DNA of 64,000 nucleotides from Piromyces finnis (Eukaryota; Neocallimastigomycota; Neocallimastigomycetes; Neocallimastigales; Neocallimastigaceae), in assembly GCA_002104945.1 (NCBI GenBank), contig MCFH01000048.1, positions 248,001-312,000 of the forward strand, written 5' to 3'. This document shows, in pieces, positions 1 through 12,500 of this stretch. Within the stretch, counting starts at the first letter, position 1. Each line of letters opens with the position of its first letter. The notes beneath the pieces are model-generated. The model had not been told where the DNA came from. It saw nothing but the letters and a program-made list of their open reading frames with translations, and did no database searches. Both the position numbers and the translations under genes were made by a program.

Positions 1-310
1 TATTATACTATAGAAATATTAAATATTGCTTTGAAAGAATATAATTCAGCAAGAACTTAATTACTAATAAAATTATAATGTAAATTACTAATGTAATGTT
101 TCTTAGAATATTGGTAATGTAAAGTATTACTAATTAACATTAGCCGCATATTTTAGTATAAAAAATTGTAAATGAATTATTAAAATCTTTGTAATTACCT
201 TTATTAAATTAATTTTAATAAATAAACTTTATAAAACATATATTTATTTTTCAATTTTAATAATTTAAAAATTATGCAATGATTTATAAAAATAAAATTA
301 TCTTTAAAAA
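1..310. repeat. Inverted flank shared with 41555-41869
   Basis: No gene is visible. Together with the adjacent tRNA-Trp, this stretch is an inverted, nearly identical copy of 41555-41869; by eye there is an occasional one-base indel. The repeat continues through the tRNA and stops a few bases beyond its 5' end, and it may run off the left edge of the window. Confidence 0.8.
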
Positions 311-382
311 TGGAGAGTGAGTGATTCGAACACCCAACCTTCCGCTCTGGAGGCGGACGCGCTACCGTTGCGCCAACCCTCC
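311..382 (-). tRNA. trnW(CCA): tRNA-Trp(CCA)
   Basis: A 72-nt cloverleaf on the minus strand: acceptor stem GGAGGGT/ACTCTCC with discriminator A, D-arm GCGC...GCGC, anticodon stem TCCGC/GCGGA, loop CTCCAGA with anticodon CCA, and T-loop TTCGAAT. No intron is present. An identical gene lies at 41483-41554 in the opposite orientation. A solo LTR begins 16 bp upstream of its 5' end. Confidence 0.95.
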
Positions 383-398
383 TTTCTTAAAATTTGTA

Positions 399-1141
399 TG
401 TAAGAATAAATACTTATTATTTATTCTTAGTATTAAACATTACAAATAATTTATTTAGTTAATAATCATTAATCCATTAGATTATATTAATATATTTATT
501 TATTATTATAGTTATTTGTTAAGTTAAATATTGTAAATATTTATTTAGTTAATAATTATTCATTCGCTATATTAGATTAATTAATTTATTTAATTATGTA
601 TTTATACATTCATTTATATATATACTTGTATTATAAAAGATAAAACACATACTAATTACATTAATAATATTATACAACTATATATTAGTATGTAATAGGA
701 AATCGGATATTAAGGTTTTACCCGTTATCAACGGTTTTACTTAATATTACGATGATTGGTATGATTAGAATATCAATCAAATAACTTTTTAGGTTTTTCT
801 TCTAGTCTTTTCCTAAAAAGATTCTTGTTAAGATTAGAATGTTCTTAGAAATTTTAATTTAATAGAATAAAACATATAAATAGTACTCTTGAGTTCGATT
901 TGAGAAATCAAGAGTTATTATTATAAGATTAATTATAATAAATAACTTTATACAAAATAATAAGTAATAAAATAAATATTAAAAAAAAAACTATTAAATA
1001 CACAAAATAATTCTGATACATTTGGTTTTGTTTATTATAATTTCTTATAATAAACTCATTAAGTTAAGTTTCTAATTTTACCTTTATTTTCACATTTTAA
1101 TAATAGTTTATATTATTAATTTAAAGCTAATAATTATTACA
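399..1141 (+). repeat. Solo LTR, family F' (TGTAAGAATA...ATTATTACA)
   Basis: A complete solo LTR with TG/CA ends and a perfect 5-bp target duplication TTGTA (394-398 and 1142-1146). It starts 16 bp upstream of the tRNA-Trp 5' end. Bases 690-930 hold the conserved multi-hairpin module also found in family F, with compensatory changes (see findings). Confidence 0.85.
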
Positions 1142-1142
1142 T

Positions 1143-1851
1143 TGTAGTTAAGGAACCAACAAATAAAGTTATTCTTGTCATAATTAATGATTATGACCTA
1201 ATCCATTATTGTTCCTAAATGTATGAAAACTTTACAATATTCTTATTTGTAAATTAATGTATACACTTAAATTATATTTAAAATTATTAATAATTATTTT
1301 TATTGAACTTAAATTTTATTTTATTAAACTTAAAAATTAATTTAGTAATAATAATATATTGAAAATTATAGTTTATTGAACTTTTAGTTTAATTTATCAA
1401 GTTAATGAATTTTTATTAATTAAAATTATGAATAATATTTCTGTAAAATAGTAAAATTCTTTAGTTAAATATATTTAAAGTAAACTTTTAATGTATGTTA
1501 ATCAATTTAATAATATGTATAAATATTTATTATAATAGTAATGTAATTTTATTATTCATTTAAAAGTAATTTAAAGACTAAAATTAATGTAAATAATTAA
1601 AGACTAATTCTTTTAATTAACACTACTTAATTTTTTACAAAAAGTATAAAAAGGTGTATATTATAAGAATTAGAGAATATACAGATATTTTTATTTTTAT
1701 TTTTATTTTATTTTATAATTTTATATTAATATCTTAATAAAACAATTTTATTAATAAAACAATTTTTCTTATTTCATTTTAATATTATTTTTGAGTATTA
1801 ATAAATTTATTAATATTTTATAAATAAAAGTAAATTCCTCGAACCGTAACA
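1143..1851. repeat. LTR-like unit, family O
   Basis: An AT-rich unit with TGTAG...AACA ends. It holds several hairpins, for example GTCATAAT/ATTATGAC. Without the F' insertion it would begin about 13 bp upstream of tRNA-Trp. No clean target duplication was found. Its last bases (GAACCGTAACA) resemble GAACCGTAGCA near 51785-51795. LTR identity is inferred. Confidence 0.45.
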
Positions 1852-1854
1852 TTG

Positions 1855-2656
1855 TGATAAATAATGAAATTAATAAATATAAAATTATTATTAAACCTGA
1901 TTTTTAAGTTAATCCTAAAAGTAACTTAAAACAAGTTATAGTTTAATTAAGTACTTTACCAAAATTCTTAAATAAAATTAATCCTAAACACTGCATATAT
2001 TTTGATTATTGAAAGAAAATAATAAACTTTAATTAATCGAGATCAAAATATATAACTCTTGTTAAATTAATTGTTAAATTAAATATTTAATAACTTCGTT
2101 AGTAAATTACACTTTAAAAGTAAACAAATATAATAATTCATGTTATAAAATAATATAATTAAACACCTTTATTAAAACATTAAAAATAATTATTACTTTA
2201 ATTAATTGTAAAATAAACAACTTTTTATATTCTTTAACTTTTAATTATTTCTTTTATTGTTATTTCTAATTACTTTTATTGTAAATAGTTATTAATTTTA
2301 TTGTTTTAATGTAAATAGTTTAAATTTAAAAGAAAATATAAATACATGTAAATATTCTTATTTTAATCATTATTATTATTATTAATAAAGAAATATTATA
2401 TAGTTAGATTAATATTTTATAATTTTAATAATCACTTTTATACTTAAATAAATAAAATTTTAAATATTTAAATATTAGAAAAACAAGTGTTTCTAATAAA
2501 ACAATTTAGTGTTTTAACAAAACAATTTTATTAATTTTTATAAAAACGATCTTAAATCTTAATCAATATAACTTATATAGTTATAACAAAAGATATAATA
2601 TAATAATCACTTTTTGAAGTAAAATTCAAAATTAAGATTATTATCAAATTATATCA
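1855..2656 (-). repeat. Solo LTR, family D
   Basis: An 802-bp unit with TGA...TCA ends, matching copies at 5900-6655, 28611-29458 and 37840-38642. The flanking 4-mers ATTG and TTTG are only a partial duplication match. Confidence 0.75.
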
Positions 2657-2658
2657 TT

Positions 2659-4157
2659 TGTAAGAAATATTTGTGGCCATAAGTTTGCCCACAAATATTT
2701 CAATTGAAACCTGTGAAGATATTAACTGGATTTAAAACAAATTCAGATAATATCTATAATCAATTAAACATAATAATTAGAATTAAATGATCCCAATAAT
2801 TATTTTAAAACACCTTTAAAAGTCATCTTTTAAATTTTGATTCAGTGAAAGGGTTATGATTTCAAAAAATTTAATATCAATACACTATAACCCTTAGCCA
2901 AAAATAAACAAATACGAAACTACGCATAACTCGCCAAAAACGATCGCTACGGCTGTAAGTGCTACGGCTATGAAACCAGATTTATTAGAAAGCTTAAGGG
3001 AAAAGCTATATTTTGGTATAATCGCGGTCCTTCTAACTGGTCATTTAAGGAAGATATGGTCATTTGAAGATTTTAATAAGTAAATTAAAATTAATATGAT
3101 ATCAAGTATGGATCATAGACATTTCTTATGACTTGACGAAAATTAAAAAGATATCAATAGAAATTCTAATTATATTAATTTAATTAATGATAGTGACTGT
3201 TACTAAAAATAGAACTAAACCATTTAGGTGTAACAGTTAACATTTATAAATTAAATAATTTTAATTATTATAAAATAGGTTAATGGATCAAGTGTTTAAA
3301 TGATTAATCATATGTTTATTTTATTTTATGTCATGACAAAACAAACAAATAAACAAACAAACAATCTTATTATATTATTAACATATTACATGTAATACTT
3401 TATTTTTATCAATTTAATAATCTGAACAAAGAATATAAAATAGAATGAATTGAATTTGATTTTAATTCTTTGTAAAGATTATAGTTATAATCTTAATTAT
3501 ATAGTTATTAAATATATTATAATTTATATTATTATTAATAAATAAATAAAATTTTATAAAAAAAAGTTATTCTAAAGAATAAATATTAATTTTTCATTTG
3601 GAAGTTTAAGGGTTATTTTATATTTAAATTTAATTTCTTAAAAAACATATTTACTATATAATTGATAACATTCTGACCTGGCCGCATAACCAAATCCAAA
3701 AACTTAACAAAACCATATATTCTGGTCACCATTTATTGGCCAGATATATGTATAACCATATATTAATGGTTATTAATTAAATAGGAAGTTTATTTGCTTT
3801 ACCCAATCAAGTGGTAAAGAAAATAAACTAATATAGTTAAATAGTATAGTTAAAACTAACGTTAAATACTTTAGCGTCAGTATTAAAGTAAATTAGTAAC
3901 TATAATAATAATTAATGTATTATAATTATACTAAATAAATAAAAGATATAATTAAAATTAATTATTTAAGTAAATTTATTTCATAATAATATTTATATAT
4001 ACTTGTATTTATTCTTGTGTTATAATATTTATTTTCTTTCTTTTATTATTTTTTATAAAACTTTATTTAGTTATTAACTCGTATAGAGAGGTAATAACTA
4101 ACTTAATTAACTAAATTATATAACTTATTAACTAATATTATAAAAACACCTTTTACA
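2659..4157 (+). repeat. Solo LTR of element A family, interrupted by LTR-C
   Basis: The two parts (2659-2711 and 3710-4157) together match the roughly 496-bp LTR of element A. It begins with the same 13-bp-stem hairpin (GAAATATTTGTGG/CCACAAATATTTC). It is somewhat diverged; for example the putative R start reads AGCGTCAGTAT. A family C LTR splits it, with a 5-bp duplication AAACC. Confidence 0.85.
2712..3709 (+). repeat. Solo LTR, family C (short variant)
   Basis: A 998-bp LTR with TGTGAAG...CTTAACA ends, inserted in the solo LTR-A with a perfect duplication AAACC on both sides. Relative to the 1132-bp copies it lacks about 134 bp near its middle-right part. It contains the GGGTTAT/ATAACCC hairpin and the duplicated GCTACGG motif typical of the family. 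Confidence 0.9.
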
Positions 4158-4162
4158 AAATT

Positions 4163-5397
4163 TGTCACAATAACATATAAAAATTTAAAAAATTTGGACA
4201 CATGGAAAAAATTGTCAAAATCACAATTCATGAAATTTGACATTTCATGAAATTTCATAATTTTGAATTATTAGTTAAATTAATTAAAATATTAATTTAA
4301 TAATATTTTACTAATAATAGTTTATTTAATATAAATATTAATTGGAAAGCTATTTATTATCCGGAGATAAATAGTGTAACAATTAATTAATATTAAACAA
4401 ACCAATTAGTAAAATAAGATTCATTTAAATAATTATTAATATTATTTTTAACAACTTATTAATATCGATATTTAAAGAAAATTATATTATTATTACTATT
4501 ATATTTTATTAATATTTATATTTATATTATTATACATGTATAACTTAAATTATATTATTATTATACTTTATTAATATCAACATTATATTAAAAATGAAGT
4601 ATAAATAAGTTGAACAAAGAACAACTTTAAGAAGTTCTTTGTGAGATTATTATACTCATTTTTATATAGTAAATTCAATATTTAAAATTAATAATTATCA
4701 TTTATTTATATTATAAAAATTAAATAAAATATTTCTTAAAAAACTATATTTATTACTCTTTTATTTATAAAAATTTATTATTTACTATATAATTAAGCCT
4801 ATCCTAACCTAGTAGACTTAATTATAGTTCTAAATCCACTCTAACTCTTGACAAAAATTAAAAATTTTTTTAAAATTTGAAAATTTGAAAATTTGAAAAA
4901 ATTTCAAAGTATAAAATTTCTAATATTTGAAATTATTAAATTTTTTAAAATTATTAAAATTTTATTATTAAAAATTTTATTTTAAATTTATTAACTATTT
5001 ACAATAATTATATTAATTATTAATTTATAAAAATTAAATATTTTATAATTAGATAATAATTAATTAAAATTAAAAAATGTAATAATTAAAATTGTTCATG
5101 TATAAAAAGAACAAAAATTGACAAAAATTACGAAGCTTTAGCGTTAGTAATTTTTTAACTTAAAGTTAATAAAATTTATAAACTCCTATAAAACCTAAAA
5201 CTTTAAAAAATTTAATATTTTTAATAACTTAATATATGCTGATATTAAGTTATTGTTAAAATAAAAATATTATTTAATTTTCTTTATATAAATATTATTA
5301 GCTTTACGCCTTCAATAGGAAAGCGTATTATATTTGTTAATTAATATAACTAGTGTGCTTACTACACTTTTCTTTAATAAAAAATCGCTTTTTGACA
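4163..5397 (+). repeat. LTR, family H, interrupted by LTR-J
   Basis: It starts TGTCACAATAAC and ends CTTTTTGACA, matching the 5' LTR of element H at 46424-46941. The internal AGCGTTAGTAA motif, the presumed RNA 5' end, is retained near 5150. A family J LTR splits it. No matching 5-bp duplication was found for this copy. Confidence 0.8.
4213..4853 (+). repeat. Solo LTR, family J
   Basis: A 641-bp LTR (TGTCAAAATC...CTCTTGACA) with a perfect duplication AAAAT on both sides, nested in LTR-H. It carries hairpins ACAAAGAAC/GTTCTTTGT and GCTATTTAT/ATAAATAGT. Confidence 0.9.
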
Positions 5398-5399
5398 TT

Positions 5400-5895
5400 T
5401 GACACAAGTTCAAATATACCTTAATTCTAAATAAGCTTAGAAAGTGGTATATTTGGTGTGTATTTGAATGATTTATTTTTACTTGCTCATTCTACAAGTT
5501 TATATAATTATTAAATATAATTTAAAGTTTTAAAAACACATCTTGTTTTATAATATTAGTTTATTTATTTAAAATAAATGTATAATACATCTCGCTATGT
5601 ATTATAAAAAAAATATATATTAATTTATTATAATTTTAAAATATTCTAATTTTCTTGGCTAATTAGTAACAATCTTTAAAAATAATATTTTCTATTTCTA
5701 TTTATAATAAATAATTACATTTAAGTTTGTTTATAAACAAAAGTTGTTTCTATTTTACATTTTTAAAATTTAATTAAACATTTATATTTTATATTATTTT
5801 GATTATCTACTATTATTTTAATTTATATTAAGTTTATATAATTTTAAAATCAGCTATTCTATTAATTCATTATTTATAAATTTCATTCTTTATCA
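5400..5895 (+). repeat. Solo LTR, family I
   Basis: A 496-bp unit with TGACAC...TTATCA ends and a 4-bp duplication CATT on both sides. Its hairpins include AAATATACC/GGTATATTT and TAATACAT/ATGTATTA. Other copies lie at 55484-55886, 56621-56935 and 58555-59049. Confidence 0.85.
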
Positions 5896-5899
5896 CATT

Positions 5900-6655
5900 T
5901 GATATAATTTGATAATAATCTTAATTTTGAATTTTACTTCAAAAAGTGATTATTATATTATATCTTTTGTTATAAATATATAAGTTATATTGATTAAGAT
6001 TTAAGATCGTTTTTATAAAAATTAATAAAATTGTTTTGTTAAAACACTAAATTGTTTTATTAGAAACACTTGTTTTTCTAATATTTAAATATTTAAAATT
6101 TTATTTATTTAAGTATAAAAGTGATTATTAAAATTATAAAATATTAATCTAACTATATAATATTTCTTTATTAATAATAATAATGATGATTAAAATAAGA
6201 ATATTTACATGTATTTATATTTTCTTTTAAATTTAAACTATTTACATTAAATTAATAACTATTTACAATAAAAGTAATAAAAGTAATTAGAAATAACAAT
6301 AAAAGAAATAATTAAAAGTTAAAGAATATAAAAAGTTGTTTATTTTTACAATTAATTAAAGTAATAATTATTTTTAATGTTTTAATAAAGGTGTTTAATT
6401 ATATTATTTTATAACATGAATTATTATATTTGTTTACTTTTAAAGTGTAATTTACTAACGAAGTTATTAAATATTTAATTTAACAATTAATTTAACAAGA
6501 GTTATATATTTTGATTTCGATTAATTAAAGTTTATTATTTTCTTTCAATAATCAAAATATATGCAGTGTTTAGGATTAATTTTATTTAAGAATTTTGGTA
6601 AAGTACTTAATTAAACTATAACTTGTTTTAAGTTACTTTTAGGGTTAACTTAAAA
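5900..6655 (+). repeat. LTR, family D, 3' truncated
   Basis: It matches family D from its TGATATAATTTG start but stops at the border of the LTR-C at 6656, losing about 45 bp. It is inverted relative to the D copy at 1855-2656. Confidence 0.8.
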
Positions 6656-7787
6656 TGTTAAGTTTTTGGGTTTGGTTATGCGGCCAGGTCAGAATGTTAT
6701 TAATTATATAGTAAAAATGTTTTTTAAGAAATTAAATTTAATTATAAAATAACACCTTAAACTCCCAAATGAAAAATGAAAAATTTATATTTACTTTAAA
6801 ATAACTTTTTATAAATTTTTTATTTATTTAATAATAATAATATAAATGATATTATAAGTAACTATATAATTAAGATTATAACTATAATCTTTACAAAGAA
6901 TTAAAATCGAATTCAATTCATTCTCTTTTATATTCTTTGTTCAGATTATTAAATTGATATTAATAAGAATAAAGTATTACATGTAATATATTAGTAATAT
7001 AATTAAATAAGTAATAAGATTGTTTGTTTGTTTGTTTGTTTGTCATGACATAAAATAAAATAAACATATGATTAATCATTTAAACAGTTGATCCTAATTA
7101 GTAATTATAAAAACTATTCAATTAATAATTCATCATTATTAATTGATATTACCATAACATATTTGTTATAATTAAATAATTATTATTTTCAAAATTATTT
7201 CTAATAAAACTTGCCGTTAACCTATTTTATAATAATTAAGATTATTTAATTTATAGGTGTTAACTGTTACACCTAAATGGGTCTAGTTCTATTTTTAGTA
7301 ACAATCGTTATCATTAATTAAATTAATATAACTAAAATTCCTATTGATATATTTTTAATTTCATCAAGTCATAAGAAATATTTATGATCCATACTTGATA
7401 TCATATTGATTTTAATTTACCTAATAAAATCTTTAAATAATCATAACTTCCTTAAATGATCAGTTAGAAGGACCGCGATTGTACCAAATTGTAGCTTTCT
7501 TCCTAAGCTTTCCAATAAACCTAGTTTCATCACCGTAGCACTTACAGCCGTAGCGATCGTTTTTGGCGAGTTACACCTTATTTCGTACTTGCTTATTTTT
7601 GGTTAAGGGTTATAGTGTATTGATATTAAATTTTTGAAATCATAACCCTTTCACTGAATCAAAATTTAAAAGGTGACTTTTAAAAGTGTTTTAAAATAAT
7701 TATTGAAATTATTTAATTATAATTATTATGTTTAATTAATTATAGATATTATCTGAATTTGTTTTAAATCCAGTTAATATCTTCACA
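6656..7787 (-). repeat. LTR, family C (1132 bp), mismatched flanks
   Basis: A full-length family C LTR, nearly identical to the copies at 30217-31348 and 44469-45600. Its flanks differ: TAAAA and family D on the left, CACTT and family E on the right. The lack of a target duplication suggests ectopic recombination between two C copies, one in D and one in E. Confidence 0.85.
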
Positions 7788-7836
7788 CACTTTCTATATT
7801 CCTTTATAGAATTAATATAATATTCCTCTTCGTATC
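7788..7836 (-). repeat. LTR, family E, terminal fragment
   Basis: A fragment corresponding to the first roughly 50 bp of family E in reverse (ending CTTCGTATCA). It abuts LTR-C on the left and the LTR-F palindrome on the right. Confidence 0.6.
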
Positions 7837-7840
7837 AAAA

Positions 7841-9018
7841 TGTAATAATTCCATTATAAATTATTATATAATAGAATTATTAACTACAATTTATTGATAA
7901 ATTGAGAATAAAAAGAAAATAAATATTAATACTTATCTTTAAGTTCGAGTTTATTATAAGAGTAGAAATAATTTTACACTTTAATAAGTTAATATGTTTT
8001 ATTATAACTAAGTTAAGTAAAATAAAATTAAAAACGCTTTTATTATTATAATTTGTTTCTTATAATAATAACTCTTGATTTCTTAGAAGGGAATCAAGAG
8101 TCTTTATTTATATTATTTAATAAATTTAAAGTTTAAATTAAAATTTTATCTAATCTTAACAAAATAATTTTTTGTTTAGGAAAAGATTAGAAGAAAAACC
8201 TAAACAAAGTTCGATCAACATTCTATACATATTGATCATCGTATATTTTAAGTAAAACCAATTATTTTAGAAATTGGAAAAAACCTTAAAATATCGATTT
8301 CTAAACAATGAATAATTATTTTAAAGTAATTAATTAAATAAATAATTAATTTAATTAATTACTTTTATTTAACTTTATATTTTTATCAAATATATTTAAT
8401 TATTTATTTAATTAATTACTTTTATTTAACTTTATATTTTTATCAAATATATTTAATTATTTATTTAATTAATTACTTTTATTTAACTTTATATTTTTAT
8501 CAAATATATTTAATTATTTATTTAATTAATTACTTTAAAATAATTATTCATTGTTTAGAAATCGATATTTTAAGGTTTTTTCCAATTTCTAAAATAATTG
8601 GTTTTACTTAAAATATACGATGATCAATATGTATAGAATGTTGATCGAACTTTGTTTAGGTTTTTCTTCTAATCTTTTCCTAAACAAAAAATTATTTTGT
8701 TAAGATTAGATAAAATTTTAATTTAAACTTTAAATTTATTAAATAATATAAATAAAGACTCTTGATTCCCTTCTAAGAAATCAAGAGTTATTATTATAAG
8801 AAACAAATTATAATAATAAAAGCGTTTTTAATTTTATTTTACTTAACTTAGTTATAATAAAACATATTAACTTATTAAAGTGTAAAATTATTTTTACTCT
8901 TATAATAAACTCGAACTTAAAGATAAGTATTAATATTTATTTTCTTTTTATTCTCAATTTATCAATAAATTGTAGTTAATAATTCTATTATATAATAATT
9001 TATAATGGAATTATTACA
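7841..9018. repeat. Palindromic LTR-F insertion (509-bp inverted arms)
   Basis: Two family F LTR halves are joined head to head: arms 7841-8349 and 8510-9018 are inverted copies, both outer ends are TGTAATAATTCC in their own orientation, and the whole unit is flanked by the 5-bp duplication CAAAA (7836-7840 and 9019-9023). The centre holds a 57-bp tandem repeat. Each arm carries the multi-hairpin module. Confidence 0.9.
8361..8531. repeat. 57-bp tandem repeat x3 at palindrome centre
   Basis: Three consecutive, apparently identical 57-bp units start at 8361, 8418 and 8475. Related repeats of similar unit length occur in other family F LTRs (about 46060-46200), so the array probably derives from the LTR and expanded or was retained here. 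Confidence 0.85.
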
Positions 9019-9028
9019 CAAAACAAAG

Positions 9029-9524
9029 TGTAAAAGGTTTATTATAATATTAGTTAATAGGTTATTAAATTAGTTAATTAAGTTAGTTATTACCTCTCTA
9101 TACGAGTTAATAACTAAATAAAGTTTTATAAAAAATAATAAAAGAAGGAAAATAAATATTATAACACTAAAATAAATATAAACACTTATATAAATATTTT
9201 ATGAAATAACTTTTACTTAAATAATTATATTTTAATTATATCTTTTATTTATTAATTATAATTATCTACATTAATTATTATTATAGTTATTAATTTACTT
9301 TAATACTAACGCTAAAGTATTTAACGTTAGTTTTGACTATACTATTTAACTATATGAGTTTATTTTCTTTACCACTTGATTGGGTAAAGCAAATAAACTT
9401 CCTATTTAATTAATAACCATTAATATATGGTTATGCATATATTTGGCCAATAAATGGTGACCAGAATATATGGTTTCAATTGAAATATTTGTGGGCAAAC
9501 TTATGGCCACAAATATTTCTTACA
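9029..9524 (-). repeat. Element A 3' LTR
   Basis: A 496-bp LTR reading TGTAAGAAAT...CCTTTTACA on the minus strand. It contains a 13-bp-stem hairpin at its start, a long imperfect hairpin around CTTTACC/GGTAAAG, and the motif AGCGTTAGTAT (complement of 9303-9313) that is complementary to the element's PBS. Confidence 0.93.
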
Positions 9525-9535
9525 ATGCCCCCCTA
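9525..9535 (-). other. Element A polypurine tract
   Basis: On the sense strand this reads TAGGGGGGCAT directly before the 3' LTR, the expected plus-strand primer position. Element B has a similar GGGGCA before its LTR. Confidence 0.75.
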
Positions 9536-9545
9536 AGGAGAAAAC

Positions 9546-12500
9546 CTAGGCAGGGTTTTGGACACTAACCATGAATTCCTGGTAGCATTTATCTTGAAAT
9601 TCCTTGAGTAGCTTATCATAGTGGGAGTTCTTGTCAATGATATCGGCATCAACCCACTCTTGTCTAAAGTCACTAAAGGTAGCTAAGTATTGGTAGTTAT
9701 CCTTCTTTCTTCTGGCATTCATGATTTTGATAATTTTCTGGTAGCCCACTGGTGCAGGTGTTAGTTCTTCAGGTTTGTTATGGTAGGGCTCAAGTTCACT
9801 GATATGAAACACAGGGTAGACATTGGGGAAAGGTGACTTGCTGATATCTAACCGGTAGTTGAGCTTGCTTTCATCAATTCCAATAACCTTGAAGGGACCG
9901 TACTTTCTTGCTTGTAGCTTGTAGAAGGGAAGAGGGTTGTAATTTTCTGGTTTTCTTAACCACACCAAATCCAGGAGCCTAATTTTAGGGTAGTTAAGTT
10001 CTCTTCTATGGTCCAAATGGTCTAAGAACCGTGTTCTTGATATGTCCAACATGTGCTTTAAGTTACCTAAGTTGTGAGCGAAGCTATCTAATATAGGAGC
10101 TTCACCAAGTGAGTGGACAAGTTCTGAGTCTTGAGGGTTCATATGTACCTGGTAGTTATACAAGGCTAGGAATGGGGACTGCTTAGTAGAACTGTGCACT
10201 GCATTATTATAACAGAACTCAGCTAAGTACAAGTACTTCAACCATTCGTCGTCATCAAAGGTCTTCACAAAGCATCTAAGGTACATACTTACGTAGGAGT
10301 TGTTACGTTCTACCTGACCAACTGTTTCATGATGGCCAGTAGTAGCAAGGTTTACTTCTACGCCAAAGAACCCCATAATGTCCTTCCACAACTTACTAGT
10401 GAACTGGACACCACGATCCGTAGTAACCGATCTGGGACAACCATGTAACTTGAATACATGTTGTAAGTATGCTAAGGCTGTCTCTTTAGCAGTAGGCATA
10501 CTCCTAAATCCCACTAAGTGTATCATCTTGGTTAACTTATCGCTACAAACCATGATACAACCTCTTCTAGTGACTTCTGGGGGTTCTGAGGGACTACTAC
10601 CTGGTTTTCTACGTTCCTTAATAGGTAGGTCCGTCAGGAAGTCAATTTCTACTTCTTGCCAAGGTAAGTCTGCAACTTTTACCCTAGCAGCGCTACCGTA
10701 CGGCTTGTGTCTGTTGTCCTTTTGGGTACAACATATGGTACAAGCTTTAATATATCCCGCAATGTCATCCTTCATTTTTGGCCAGTAGTAGTTTCTGGCT
10801 ATCAGGTCATAAGTTTTATCTTTTCCCAGATGACCTGCTGTTTCACTATCGTGGTTAAGTTTTATGATTGTTTCCCTTAACACCTTTGGTACATATGTAC
10901 GTTCTGGTGCATCCTTTCTAACAATCAACCCATTAACCATCAACCACTTCTTTTTGATGAGCTTGTGGCCTCGTTTTGCGTCAAGACCATCTCTAATTTC
11001 CCTAGCAAGCTCATCCGTGTTGTAAGCTTGTTTCAGTTCTCCCACAAAGCTTACTTCTAACACCGCATAGCACTCTTCTTCCACGGGTGGAAATTCTTTT
11101 ACCTGTTCAGGTCGAAGGAGGCTAGCTTTTTCCATCTCCAGTTGTACCTGTTCTGGAGATACCATTCTTGATAGGATATCGGCTCTACCATTCATTTTCC
11201 CTGGCCGATATATTATTTCGAAGTTGTATGCAGCAAACAGCTCTTGCCATCTTGCCTGTCTTGCTGTCAACAACTGTGGTTTTGTGGCGAACAGGAGATT
11301 CCTATGGTCACTATATACTAGGACCTTATGTTTCGCACCCATTAACAGGTGTCGCCACTCGATGAAAGCATTCCTAATAGCCAACAACTCCTTTTCCGTG
11401 ATGGAGTAGTTGATTTCTGCTTTCGTAAGCTTCTTGGAATAGTAATACACAGGGTGTAATTCGTTGTCATCGCCTAGTTGTGATAGTACACCACCCACCG
11501 CGTAGTTACTAGCGTCGCACTCCACTATGAACTGACGGTCATGGTCAGGATATGCTAATACTGGTGGAGACAACAGCATTTCTTTTAACTTCTCGAACGC
11601 CTGGATGCGTTCTTCATTCCACAGGAACTGTACCTTTTTGGACGTCATAGCATATAACGGCCTTGCTATCTTAGAGAAGTCCTTTATAAACTTCCTATAA
11701 TAGTTGCAGAATCCAAGGAATGACTGTAGTTCTTTAATGTTGGTTGGTTGTGGCCAACTTGCTACAGCTTTTAACTTTTCTGGGTCGGTTTTAATACCAT
11801 ATTTTCCAACTACATGACCCAGGAATGCAAGTTCTTCCTTGTGGAACTCACACTTCGCCAACTTAGCTACTAGACGATTATCTATTAGCTTTTGTAGGAC
11901 TCTTTTTACATGCCCTACATGCTCTTCAAGTGACTTGGAGTAGATGATGATATCATCCAAGTACACTTGACAGCAATCATTGATTTCCTCTGCCAGCACC
12001 GTATTAATGAACCCTTGGAACGTGGCAGGAGCATTAGTCAACCCAAATGGCATCACTAGATATTCATAATGCCCAAACTTGGTTGAGAATGCCGTCTTGT
12101 ATTCGTCACCTTCACGAATACGCACGAGGTTGTAGGCAGACTTCAAATCCAACTTGGAGAAGATAGTCGCGCCTTTCACAGCCTCAAACACTTGACTGAT
12201 GAGTGGTAAGGGAAAGGAGTTACGCACTGTTACCTTATTAAGACGCCTATAATCAGTACATAATCGTCTTTCACCACTCTTTTTGGGCACGAATAACACA
12301 GGATAACCTGCAGGACTTTCTGACTTCCTGATGAAGCCTTTTGCCAGGTTTTCCTCTATATATTCCTTCAGTGCTTTTTCCTCTTCTGGATTGAAGGGAT
12401 ATATAGGCCCTTTATGAAGACTAGCATCCGGCTCCAGGTCGATCTTACAGTCGTAAGGACGGTGTTCTGGTAGCTGGTTAGCTATTTCTTCATTAAATGC

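Noticed and set aside
8361-8531. Possible CRISPR-like array
   Set aside because: Three adjacent 57-bp units without spacers; a tandem repeat in eukaryotic LTR DNA.
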